Below the pieces are notes generated by a model, which made no database searches, was not told the DNA's origin, and saw only the letters and a program-made list of their open reading frames with translations. The position numbers and the translations under genes are program-made. Positions 16,250-26,561 of a stretch of DNA of 64,000 nucleotides are shown in pieces; positions within the stretch are counted from its first letter, which is position 1, and every line of letters begins with the position of its first letter. Origin of the DNA: Dasypus novemcinctus (taxonomy: Eukaryota > Chordata > Mammalia > Cingulata > Dasypodidae); assembly GCF_030445035.2 (NCBI RefSeq), contig NC_080701.1, positions 26,566,798 to 26,630,797 on the forward strand, in the 5' to 3' direction.

Positions 16250-17580
16250 ACTCTGATAATCACCTGCATTTCCTACCGTCAATAATCCTTTAGGGGGTGA
16301 GGGCATTTGTTCTAAGATCTGTTTTCACAGTTAATTGTGCTCAAAGAAAGGATGAATCATATGTGCCAATATGTGTTCCAGAGGATGCCAAAAACGAACG
16401 AGTTACAAAACACACTGAGAATCTTTAAACTCCGCTGCAGATAGGGGAGGCAGAAAAGAGAGAAAATGCCTTCTGACTAACTCGGGCATCCAGATGTAAA
16501 AATCCCAAAAGCTTAAAAGCTATGAACATAACAGCACCTGTTCCTATTAAATGTCGAGTGGGAAATTACTCTCCTTAAAATGAAAACTCAGCTGTTTGAA
16601 GTGAGAGTTGTTTCATTAGGGAAATAATGGGGTTTATAAAAATCTTTTTGGATGACGGAGACAACCACAGAAAATCCATTTTGTCCAAATGTGTACAACT
16701 CAGTGGGAGGCTTTCGATCCATTTTATGACCAATGTATTTCATTTGTCTTGCACTGTGTTAATTGACTTAAGCAGAACGGGTCTCCAGTTTCTAGCTGAT
16801 TGCAGGAGGAATATCTGACAGTTCCCAATTTGCTAATTTTGAACTTTTCTTCAGATAATAAAAATAGGTGCTCATGTTTATTAAAAAAAAATTTTTTTTT
16901 AACTCAGAAAACAGAAAGGAAAAAAGATGAGTACTGTTTGTATCATGCCGGGCCCTTTTTCAGAGTTCCCCTTGATACATATGTACCCAGGTACTTATCA
17001 ATGTAAATCAAATCATTCTCTCCTTGCCCAGCATTTATTAACTAATTTGAATTTTTTAAAAATTTCTGCTTCATCCTTTTTTTGTCTGATGTCCCCCCCT
17101 CCTGCTTGAGAAGTCACATAATTTTACCCCTGCCTTATGTAGTTCAAGAGTTGAATGATCTAGACCAGGTCAAAGAAAATTCCTTTTTATTCGCACCATT
17201 GTTTTCATTGTTCTCAGAGTAGACTCATCCCAGGACCTCCCACCTGAGGAAATCCAAAAATGCATCCTGCTTATGTTATAAATAATAATCTTAGTATTAC
17301 CGGGTCTCCCAACTTAGCATCCGGCCATTGCGATGTGTCTGGATGTTCTTTGCGAGGAGAACAAGCTCAGTTTTGACGCCCACTGTGTACAGTGCCCCAT
17401 GCCACCGAGAAGCTGATGCGGTGACGTGAGTCTTGCCGACACTTGGTTCTCTTCCTTGAGTCGGTTTTGCTCGTCTACGACTCACATGGCGCAAAAGGAG
17501 CTACTTCTTCAAGGACTTCTTTTTTCACTTAAACTGACATCAAATAGCCTTTGCTAATGTGATAAGGGTGGTTACTAAGG
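16250..17580. other. Intergenic DNA upstream of DKK4
   Basis: AT-rich, apparently unique sequence. I saw no exon. A short T-rich run near 16880 and a CCCCCCTCCTGC patch near 17093 are the only landmarks. Distal DKK4 control elements could lie here, but nothing specific can be named. Confidence 0.3.
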
Positions 17581-17589
17581 GTGTTACAG

Positions 17590-17825
17590 AGGGCTTTTTG
17601 TTGTTGTTGTTGTTGTTGTACTGGTGCTGGGAATTGAACTGAATCCTCACACATGGGAAGCCGGCGCTCAACCGCTCAGGCACACTGGCTCCCCTGAGTT
17701 GTTTGTTTTTGTTTTTCCATTTGTTTGCTTGTCGTTTGTTTTTTAGGAGGCTCGGGGGACTGAACCCAGGACTCGCCATGGAGGAAGCAGGCACCCAACC
17801 TCTTGAGCCACATCTGCTCCCCAAC
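17590..17825 (-). mobile_element. Two-unit tRNA-like short SINE
   Basis: It starts with a (TTG)n stretch at 17597-17619, then unit 1 (ends GGCTCCCC near 17694) and unit 2 (ends CATCTGCTCCCC near 17822). The arrangement matches 14876-15079. Only a 6-bp match, ACAGAG, flanks it (17586-17591 and 17824-17829). Confidence 0.7.
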
Positions 17826-18189
17826 AGAGTCGATTCTGAAGTTGGACAGCTCTGACCAAGGATCAAACGTTCTCTCTCTGCTGGACCCTTTCTGCTTCCT
17901 GTGAGGTCCAGGTACCAAAGACCTCGGCGACCTACACAGACCAAAGGGCTGACGGGAAATCCTGACACACAGCACAAACGTTCATGCAGCACTTACTATG
18001 TAGCCGACCCCGTGGTGTGAGGTTGGGACTAAAATGCACAGCCCGGGGATTTAGCCTTGCCTGAGGTGCTAGGGTCCTGCCAGAAGGCGTATATGTATGG
18101 GTGACTTCAATATACAGTGACAAACGCTAAAATAAAAGTATATACGTGCAGGGCAGGAGGCTTGCCGAGGGTGCGATTTAAGCTTTCAG

Positions 18190-18530
18190 GAGCAATGAGA
18201 GGCTGTGTTCACAGAAGAGGTTATATTTGAGCTGGGTTTTGTGGGATGAGTAGGAGTTTTCTAGGTTGAGAAGCAGGGAATAGGCTTTCCTAGGCAGAGG
18301 GTGAAGCACGCGCAGAGGCAGGGGGTGCCGTTAGGTCCTAGCGTGGCTGGGGCAGGTGGTGGCGGGAGATGAAGCTAGACCGTGGAGAACCTGAGAGGCC
18401 ACACTAAGGAAACTGGACTTTGTTCTCCATGCAATGGAAAGCCATTGAAGATATTTGGACTTGGAAATGGCGTGGTCTAATTTACTTTTTAGGAAGACAG
18501 TGCTAGAGGCTGTGTGGAGCTAGGGTTATC
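18190..18530 (+). repeat. Ancient interspersed repeat, family not assigned
   Basis: Phrases such as TTTGAGCTGGGTTTTGTGGG, CCTAGGCAGAGGG, GTGGCTGGGGCAGG and CAATGGAAAGCCATTGAAG belong to a common old mammalian interspersed repeat. I recognise the pattern but cannot name the family safely. A related 5' portion may be present at 52480-52720. Confidence 0.4.
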
Positions 18531-19059
18531 GTGGGAAGAGGAGAAGCTGGAAGATCACTTAGGAGTCAGGTGCGATGGCCGATGGGACGCAAGGAAAGGA
18601 AGGGCTTTTGCAAGTCGGCTCAGGTCCTTCGTCGGGGGCGTTGAGGGGTTGCTGGGAAGGAAGAGGTGAAGTCAACTCTGACGCTTCTAATTTCGCAGGT
18701 CGGGTGGGTGGCGATGGCACTGAGCACAGGGAACTCAGGGCGAGAAGCGGGGCACGGGGCAGGATAACAGTTTACCGTGAGAAGAGCTAGCCAGCTGGCC
18801 CGCCGTTTGCTGGGTCCCCAAGCGGGGATACCTAATAAAGATCAGCCACCATTTCCCCCGCGCACGGCGCTCTCCGTTTTGCCTCCCAGAGACAGGAGAG
18901 TGGATGCGGCTACCAGCAGGTTCCAGAAGGCGTGGGGACAAGACTGGAAAGCACGGTTCTCTCTCTCAGGACTGCAGGAGGGGGCTTTGCAGTCAGGAGA
19001 CCCCATCTGACCGCCAGTCTGGTTTCCCCTAGCTCCCTGGGCAGGGCACTTTAAAACTC

Positions 19060-19200
19060 GATGGCTATTGTCTGTCTACTTAATTTGTCTCGACAACTAG
19101 AGTATAGACTCTATGAGGGCAGGGCCATGCTAATTCATTGGTGTGTCCCTATGCCTTGAGCATGTGGAACATAATGGAGTCTCCATACATTCCCCCACTG
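19060..19200 (+). repeat. L2 LINE 3' end remnant
   Basis: TTGTCTGTCTACTTAATTTG, CTATGAGGGCAGGGCC and ATGCCTTGAGCATGTGGAAC follow the order of the L2 3' end. Diverged, edges approximate. Confidence 0.55.
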
Positions 19201-19205
19201 CCCTG

Positions 19206-20172
19206 AGATGGCTCCCTCGTCTGTTTTTGTTCATTGTTTTGTTTTTTTTTTTCTCATTGTTTTTGCTTATTGTCTTTGCTCATTATCTGCTTGTTTTGGC
19301 TCAATGTCTGCTCATTGTTTGCTTGTCTTCTTTAGGAGGCACCAGGGACCAAACCCAGGTCCTCCCAGGTGGGAGGCAGGTGCTCAACTGCTTCCACATC
19401 TGCTCCTCTCCATCCTTTTTTTAAAAGATTTATCTATTTTTTTTATTTTTTAAAAAAGATTTATTTATTTATTTCTCTCCTTTTCTGCTTCAGTTGTCTG
19501 CTCTCTGTGTCCCTTCGCTGTGCGTTCTTCTGCAGAGATCTGTGTCTCTTTCTGTTGCGTCAGCTCTCCGTGTGTGCAGTGCCTCTCCTCAGTAGGCTGC
19601 ACTTTCTTTCGCGCTGGGTGGCTCTCCTTACGGGGCACACTCCTTGTGTGTGGGGCTCCCCTACGCGGGGGACACCCCTGTGTGGCACAGCACTCCTTGT
19701 GCACATCAGCACTGAGCATGGGCCAGCAGCACATGGGTCAAGGAGGCCTGGGGTTTGAACCTTGAACCTCCCATGTGGTAGGCGGATGCCCTATCCGTTG
19801 GGCCAAATCTGCTTCCCTAAGATTTATTTTTATTTACCCCCTCCCTCCCCCATTGTTTTGTGCTCACTGTCTGCTCTCCCTGTCCATTCACTGAGTGTTC
19901 TGTGTCTTCTCTTTAGGAGGCACCAGGAACTAAACCTGGGACCTCCCATGTGGGAGAGAGGCACTCAGTCACTTGAAGCCTCCTCAACTCCCTGCTTTGT
20001 TGTGTCTCTCATTGTCTTTCCTCTTTGTGTCTCCTTGTTGTGTCAGCTTGCTGCACCTGCCCGTTGTGCCAGCTCACTCTTGTTCATCTTCTCCAGGAGG
20101 CACTGGAAACTGAACCCAGGACCTCCCATGTGGTAGGTGGGAGCTCAATCACTTGAGCCACATCTGCTCCTC
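19206..20172 (-). mobile_element. Cluster of three reverse-oriented SINEs
   Basis: From left to right: a short tRNA-like SINE (about 19206-19408), a full DAS-SINE (about 19434-19818) and a longer two-unit DAS variant (about 19820-20172). The middle copy seems to have landed in the A-rich tail of the right-hand one, since AAGATTTAT occurs at 19425-19433 and 19819-19827. That motif also occurs in DAS tails, so the nesting is probable rather than proven. Confidence 0.75.
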
Positions 20173-20179
20173 CCCAGCA

Positions 20180-20345
20180 ATAGATGGATTTATAACTTTG
20201 TGACCTGGGGCAAGTTACTTCACCTTTCTAGGTTGCAATATCCTCAACTGTAAGACCAGCAGTGCCTACCCCATCGTCTCTCTCTTTTGAGGATTGCATG
20301 TGTCCATTCACAATGCCATGTGCCTAGCCCTGTAACTGGCAATCA
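20180..20345 (+). repeat. MIR element
   Basis: ACTTTGTGACCTGGGGCAAG, TTACTTCACCTTTCTAGG, CCTCAACTGTAAGACC and ATGTGCCTAGCCCTG match the MIR order. Confidence 0.7.
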
Positions 20346-20899
20346 CGCAATCCTCAACAACTGTCAGCCTCTCACCCGTTTTCCAGGCCAGAGCTTTCTA
20401 CATCCCATCAGCCTTAGTGCCTGGCCTGACTCGTGGCCCTGCTGTGGCGATCTCTCCATAGATGTCTGTTCAATACCACGTGGCAAGGAAAAATCTCCCC
20501 TCCCCCGGGCCTCCCTTTGCAAGACTGACTGTTTCCGCGTCTCCTAAAAAGCCAGAGCAATTTGGAGGAGGGTAGGTATGGGAAGTCCTCGCTGGGAAAT
20601 GACTCTGGGTATATTTCAAGTCTGCTAAGGCTGCTTGCCCGTAGTAATCGCAGCGTTCCTCAGCTGGGAGGCCAACGACAGCAAGAGGTGCCTGTGGCAG
20701 CGCTGGCCTCCGGGCTCCTGCATCTCAATTATTTGGCGATTAGCGATGATGGGGCAGTGGGGAGGGCAGGGGACATCCGGGTGGTGAGGGAAGCTCTGAA
20801 AGTGTTTCCCATTGAAAGGCTCGAGGATCAGGCCCCCGAAGTTCACAACTCAGACTGTAAGCCCATTCACACCCCCACCCCTCCAACAGCACCTTGAAC

Positions 20900-21540
20900 T
20901 TGGCTTTTTTTTTTTTTTTTCCTTTTAGGAGGTAGGAGGATTGAACCCGGGACCTTGTTCACGGAGGAGCAGGTGAGCAACCCCTGAGCTACATCCACTC
21001 TCCAAGGAGAGTTGGTTTTATCAGGTTTTGGGTTTTGTTTCTTTAGAGATTTATTTATTTTCTATTTATTTCTCTCCCCTTCCCCCACCCAGTTGTCCCC
21101 TCTCTGTGTCCATTCACTGTGTGTTCTTCTGTGTCCGCTTGCATTCTTCTCAGCGGCACCGGGAATCTGTGTCTCTTTTTGTTGCGTCATCTTGCTGGGT
21201 GTGTGTGGCACCACTCCTGGGCAGGCTGCGCTTTTATTTTTGCACGGGGCAGCTCTCCTTACGGGGCGCACTCCTTGCGCGTGGGGCTCCCCTACGCGGG
21301 GGACACCCCTGCGTGGCAGGGCGCTCCTTGCGCGCATCAGCACTGCGCATGGGCCAGCTCCACACGGGTCAAGGAGGCCCGGGGTTTGAACCGCGGACCT
21401 CCCATGTGGTAGGCGGACGCTCTATCTGTTGAGCCAAATCTGCTTCCATGTTTTGTTCTTAGGAGGTACCGGGGATGGAACCCTGGACCTCATACATGGG
21501 GGCAGGCGCTCAACCTCTCAAGCTCCATCCGCACCCCCTG
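20900..21540 (-). mobile_element. Two-unit short SINE split by a DAS-SINE
   Basis: Unit 1 (about 20908-21002) and unit 2 (about 21450-21538) are the two halves of a short tRNA-like dimer. Between them sits a full reverse DAS-SINE at about 21046-21449. Near-identical sequence GTTTTGTTTCTTTA / GTTTTGTTCTTA on the two sides marks the target site. Confidence 0.75.
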
Positions 21541-22548
21541 TGGCTAGTTTTTGAAGAGAGACACTAAAAGCTTCCTTTTAGCCCCAGAACAAAGGAAGGC
21601 CTCACAGGCAGTTTGGGGCCCGAGGCTGCCGTTTTGCCACCCCCTGGCCAGGATTACGGGTTCAACTGGAAATCTCAAGCTGATCCTCTCGGCTCTGCAG
21701 TGAGTCCCTGGGCCAAGAGAACCCCGAAATCGCGCCGTCTTCACTGAGCTCAGAGGAGGCGAAAATTCCCAGGAGGACGCCCCCAGAGGCCTCCGATGCA
21801 GCTCTGCAGGTCGGACCCCACTCTTGGGGGGATGCGCCCCCAGGTAAGGGCCGCCGGCCCGGATCGGGCAGCTGACACCTGGGTCCGCCCGCACCCCAGC
21901 TGCCGGCGCTGGTGTCAGGACGCGTGATTTATGCTCACTTAGGCACGGCAATTTTTATTTGTTATGGCTCCTGTGTCAAAACCAGTTTGAGCGCCCATAA
22001 ATTTCCCTTTTCTTAGAAGGAAAATCAAAGTAGCTGCAACAAAGCCTTTGGCAGAGTCTCACAGGAAATGTTCCCTGAAATCAAAGCCGAGAGGGGGCCT
22101 GTGGACAAAGAGCGCGGGCTGCGGTCCCCCGAGTGGGTGGCGACGTGGGGACCCGTGGGCCGAAGGGAAAGCTCGCCCCTTGCCAGGGTGCAGGGGTGGG
22201 TTTTGTCACACGTCGTGCAACGTGGCCTGGGGCAGCGTCCAGGGACAGCGGGGGCTGGGGGCCGGGCACCTCTTTCAGGAGCTGGGTGGCTTTGGGGGAG
22301 TTCTTGTCACCTCTCGTCTCAGCTCCTCGTGGCACGGGGGGCTGCTTCGGAGGTTTCCCAGGAGGCCCCCGACCCAGGCTTCTGCTTGCCAGGAGCAGGT
22401 GGCAGCTGTGCAACTCGTCGGGCTGGGGGCCTCCTTCTAGCTGCAGGACCTCCGGGGTCTCCCGGTGCCACACCTGGCACCTGGCTGGGGACAGCACCAG
22501 AACCCTGCGTCTTCCCTCCTCCAGGATAGGTGCTGCCTTCTTGGTGTG
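21541..22548. other. GC-rich intergenic block
   Basis: About 1 kb with high GC and scattered CpG but no recognisable exon, promoter or repeat family. Several long open frames exist on both strands (up to 168 codons), as expected from GC richness. They overlap each other and resemble no family I know. Confidence 0.35.
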
Positions 22549-22556
22549 AAAATCTG

Positions 22557-22772
22557 GGGAGCAGACGTGGCTTGAGCGGTTGAGCACCCGCTTCCCACCT
22601 GGGAGGTCCTGGGTTCAGTTTCTGGTACCTTCTGAAAACAAACAAAAAACCCAAACAACCAGCCAACAAATGAAAAAACCAACTCCGGGGAGCTGATGTG
22701 GCTCAGTGGTTGAGCACCAGCTTCCTGCATATAAGGTCCTGGGTTCAATCCTTACCATGTACCTCAAAAAAA
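22557..22772 (+). mobile_element. Two-unit tRNA-like short SINE
   Basis: Unit 1 (GGGGAGCAGACGTGGCTTGA, B-box-like GGTTCAGTTTC) and unit 2 (GGGGAGCTGATGTGGCTCAG, GGTTCAATCC) are separated by an A-rich linker and followed by an A run. AAAATCTG(G) is found at 22549-22557 and again at 22773-22781. Confidence 0.8.
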
Positions 22773-22780
22773 AAAATCTG

Positions 22781-23202
22781 GCGGCGGACTTGGCCCAGTG
22801 GTTAGGGCATCCGTCTACCACACAGGAGGTCCACGGTTCAAATCCCCGGGCCTCCTTGACCCGTGTGGAGCTGGCCCATGCGCAGTGCTGATGCATGCAA
22901 GGAGTGCCGTGCCACGCAGGGGTGTCCCCCGTGTAGGGGAGCCCCACGTGCAAGGAGTGCGCCCCGTAAGGAGAGCCGCCCAGCGCGAAAGAAAGTGCAG
23001 CCTGCCCAGGAATGGTGCCGCACACACGGAGAGCTGACACAACAAGATGACGCAACAAAAAGAAACACATATTCCCGTGCCTCTGACAACAACAGAAGCG
23101 GACAAAGAAGACGCAGCAAATAGACACAGAGAACAGACAACCGGGGTCGGGGGGGGGGGGGGGGAAGGGGAGAGAAATAAATAAATAAGTAAATCTTAAA
23201 AA
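22781..23202 (+). mobile_element. Full-length DAS-SINE
   Basis: Complete copy with a G-rich run before the tail (GGGGTCGGGGGGGGG near 23143) and an (AAAT) tail. It is inserted at the right-hand AAAATCTG copy of the preceding SINE. A third AAAATCTG follows it at about 23205-23212. Confidence 0.88.
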
Positions 23203-23567
23203 AAAAAATCTGACACTGTTTTTCATGACATGATAAACCCTGAATGCCTCTTCCACCGAGCCCAGTCTTTTTTGCTCTCTCTGGAGAGATTCCCTGCTAT
23301 ACTCATGCTACATAAAACACCAGGGGGAAGACAACAGATGCTGGTAAGGAAAGGTAAAGAAGACAGTAGAATGCCTCAGTACCTATTCTTTGGAAAACAC
23401 AGCAATACCCTCCATTGTCAACGGCGCGCTCAGTGAGTTGACACTCGCCCAAGTGGGTGATGTGCGTCAATTTTATTCTGACCCTGTAATTGTGGTGTTC
23501 TTTCACCGATGTGTCCCAGCAGGATTTGACATATCATGTGTGTGAAATTTTGTATTTAAAAAACCGA

Positions 23568-23970
23568 GGGAAGCGGATTTGGCTCAACTGATAGAGCGCC
23601 CTCCTACCACATGGGAGGTCCGTGGTTCAAACCCAGGGCCTCCTGACTCATGTGGTGAGCTGGCCCACGTGCAGTGCTGGTGTGTGCAAGGAGTGCCCTA
23701 CCATGCAGGGATGTCCCCCCTGTAAGGAGTGCACCCCGTACGGAGAGCCACCCTGCGCGATAAAAAGCGCAGCCTGCCCAGGAGTGGCACTGCACACACA
23801 GAGAGCTGACACAGCAAGATGACGCAACAAAAAGAAACATAGATTCCCAGTGGCGCTGACAAGAATGCAAGGGAACACAAAAGAACACACAGCGAATGGA
23901 CACAGAGAGCTGACAATGGGACGGGGGAGGGGAGAGAAAGAAAGAAATAAAAAATAAATCTTTAAAAAAA
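23568..23970 (+). mobile_element. DAS-SINE
   Basis: Head GGGAAGCGGATTTGGCTCAA, B-box-like GGTTCAAACCCAGG, and a body of a subfamily that has CACAAAAGAACACACAGCGAA near the 3' end. The tail ends near 23970. Target duplication is ambiguous (A-rich). Confidence 0.85.
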
Positions 23971-24026
23971 CACACTGAACTGTAATTATATTTATGTTTC
24001 TAGAGTAGTTTAAGACTGACTTCTTG

Positions 24027-24400
24027 GGGAAACGGACTTTGGCCCAGTGGTTAGGGCGTCCGTCTACCATATGGGAGGTCCACGGTTCAAACCCCGGGCC
24101 TCCTTGACCCGTGTGGAGCTGGCCATGCGCAGTGCTGATGCGCGCAAGGAGTGCCATGCCACGCAAGGGTGTCCCCGGCGTGGGGAAGCCCCACGCGCAA
24201 GGAGTGCGCCCGTGAGGAAAGCCGCCCAGCGTGAAAAGAAAGAGCAGCCTGCCCAGGAATGGCGCTGCCCACACTTCCCGTGCCGCTGACGACAACAGAA
24301 GCGGACAAAGAAACAAGACGCAGCAAAAAGACACAGAGAACAGACAACCAGGGGAGGGGGGGGAATTAAATAAATAAATAAATCTTTAAAAAAAAAAAAA
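24027..24400 (+). mobile_element. DAS-SINE, short-body subfamily
   Basis: Perfect 15-bp duplication AAGACTGACTTCTTG (24012-24026 and 24401-24415). The body lacks about 45 bp present in most copies: GGCGCTGCCCACAC joins directly to TTCCCGTGCCGCTGAC. It also carries GAAACAAGACGCAGCAAAAA and GAGCTGGCCATGCGC. The same markers occur in the copy at 31221-31602. Confidence 0.93.
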
Positions 24401-24603
24401 AAGACTGACTTCTTGAGATCCCTTCAGTCTTACGGTTTTATGAAAGTCCTTCATTCTCCTTCAAAGCAAAGCATGTTTCATAGAGTCCACTGCTTTATTC
24501 TCTTTATTGTAATTTAATAGCAAATAGTGCTCGAAAGGTAGAAGGCATTAGAGGAACAGAAACTTATAAAATTGCGTGGCGCCCTGTCCCTATTTCTTTT
24601 TTC

Positions 24604-24827
24604 TTTTTGACGTAGTGGGACTGGGGATTGACACTGGGATCCTGTATGCAGAAGGCCAGCACTCCACCACTGAGCCACGTCTGCTCCCCTGAATTGGTTC
24701 CCTCGTCTGTTTTGCTCGTTGTCTTGCTTGTTGACTTTTTTGTTTCCTTTGGGAGGCACTGGGAACCGAACCTGGGACCTCCCATGTGGGAGGCGGGTGC
24801 ACAACGGCTTGAGCCACATCTTTTCCC
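24604..24827 (-). mobile_element. Two-unit tRNA-like short SINE
   Basis: Unit 1 ends CACGTCTGCTCCCC (near 24687) and unit 2 ends CACATCTTTTCCC (near 24827). Flanks show an imperfect duplication of the form CCCTATTTCTTTTTTC / CCCATTCTTTTTTTTC. Confidence 0.7.
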
Positions 24828-24829
24828 AT

Positions 24830-26205
24830 TCTTTTTTTTCCCCAATAAATCATCTTCCATTCACACCTCGTCTCCCATATTCTTTTTCATCATTTGATGC
24901 TTTCTCCTCTGTCTTGATTTATTTCTCTTTTTTTCCTCTTCCCTTGGCATCCCTTTAACCAACCACACTTACTGTGTCTCTGTTCCCCCAACCCAAACGT
25001 CCTCCGCGATCGGATGGTGTCGTCAGGTCGACCTCTGTCACCGGGTGGTAGCTGTCCACATGGAGGCAGTGGCCTCTGGCGTGTGGGTTTGTGATCGGAA
25101 GCGTCTCCAGGAGCCAAGCGCTGGGCCCTTCTCTGGTGTCCTGGCGAGAGGCTGGAAGGACTGTGGAGGGCGGCAGGGAAAGGAGGGGCCAGGAGGACAG
25201 GCTCCAGCCAGGCTGCAGCCAGCTCTGCACGCTCCACGCTCCCTGCTCCTCTCCCTCCCCAGCTTCTGGGGTCCCGAGCAACTTCTCTAATAAGTTTGGC
25301 TCTGTACCCAAATGCATTTGCTCCGCCTGTGCGAAAGGCAGCGCCTTCTTTTCCCTTCACACTCTGAACCGGTCACTGAACGGGCCTCTTTGCCGGGCTC
25401 GCTGCCTGGGTGGGTGAGAGCTTCCCCACACTGCTGTGTGCAGGGAACATCGCAGCCGCGCCGGGCTTGCCCTTTCCGAGCTGCCCCAGCAGCTCCTGGG
25501 ACCCCTTCCATGCGCGTCTTTTGCTCCCCGTCGGCCCAAAGGCCCCTGCAGGTGAGGCGGTTGGCATTACCTGCCTGGCCTGAGACCGTGTGCCACTCTG
25601 GGGGGCAGAGAGTGGACATCCCCTGGGGAGTCCACACATTTCAGGAGGCCTGTCTCAGGGAGAGAGCAAGAAAAGGGGAGTCCTGCTGGCCTGCAGCCTC
25701 TTCCCAGCGGGCCAAACGGGTTCTGCCTTCTTTTGCTCTGGATCCTGGGATTCAGAAAAGATGCTGATTCTTTTTCCTCAAAGTAGGGGGTGAATCTCAT
25801 GGCATTAAGGAGACCCCAAACCCATCTGCTGCCTGGAACCCCGATTTGAAGCAGCAAACTTAAAACTGGCAACCCGTGGGCTTACTCACAGGTGAGGACC
25901 CGGAGGGGAGAGGAGAGAGGGGGCACGCCTTGATGCTCCCCTAGGTGTCCTCCAGGGGGCGCCCTTGAGGCTTGCGGCCTGCCTGGCTCCAGTTGCTTTA
26001 ATAAAAGGGAGCCCAGGCAAGGCCCGCGCCCCCCCTGGCCCCGCTGGACGTGGTGCTGTGATGTGTCCGACTCACTGGGTGCGCTCTGTCCCTCACTCCT
26101 TTCCTGAGTGTTGTTCAAAGCTCCTCAGGACTTCGGCCAACGAAGCATCTGTGGCTGAGGCCTCCTTCTCAGGGGGTCCCACTTGACCAGGGTCCACTTC
26201 CGGGG
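24830..26205. other. GC-rich intergenic block
   Basis: GC-rich from about 25.0 to 26.2 kb, with overlapping open frames up to 156 codons on both strands. No splice-supported exon or recognisable protein. It could hold unconserved regulatory DNA. Confidence 0.35.
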
Positions 26206-26209
26206 AACG

Positions 26210-26350
26210 CTCATTTTAAAAATGAAGAAAAGGAGGCTCAGAGAGGTCAAACAATTTACCTAAGGTCACATGGCTAGTGAACGGCAGACTGGATTTGAAC
26301 ATAAGTCATCTGGTTCCAAAGTGTATTCTGTCCTTTAAACCACATTATAC
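26210..26350 (-). repeat. MIR element, reverse
   Basis: AAAGGAGGCTCAGAGAGGTC, AATTTACCTAAGGTCACATG, GCTAGTGAACGGCAGA and TGGATTTGAACATAAGTC are the MIR complement in order. Confidence 0.75.
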
Positions 26351-26561
26351 AGTTCACCAATTGAAGTCCATTCCCAAACATATCAAATCGCTTAAAACAT
26401 AGCTATGTATTCACGAATAAAAAATTGAATTGCAGAGAACACTGCTCGTTGCTATTTTCAGATTATAAGCAACTGAAGAAGTATGTCACCTTTTTTTCCT
26501 AAATTACCCTTTACGTAAATGGGATTACGGTACTTCGCATGGAAGTGGTGAAACTGAAATA

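Noticed and set aside
19434-20172. CRISPR-like or tandem array of GC-rich repeats
   Set aside because: The repetition comes from adjacent SINE copies and the short repeated GCAAGGAGTGC motif inside the DAS body, not from regular repeats and spacers.
22781-22870. tRNA gene at DAS heads (A- and B-box-like motifs)
   Set aside because: The heads have Pol III promoter-like motifs and tRNA-like start, but they lie inside repeated SINE units with diverged stems and A-rich tails. None stands alone as a tRNA gene.
22615-23256. 213-codon minus-strand ORF
   Set aside because: Again the antisense of a DAS-SINE plus a two-unit short SINE, not a gene.
23648-24334. 228-codon minus-strand ORF
   Set aside because: It is the reverse complement of two neighbouring DAS-SINEs read through. 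The same peptide phrases (FCCVILL, GHPCVAG, HTGQGGPG) recur at every SINE in the window.
24890-25872. Several ORFs of 80-156 codons on both strands
   Set aside because: They overlap on both strands of a GC-rich block, have no splice-supported context and resemble no family I know.
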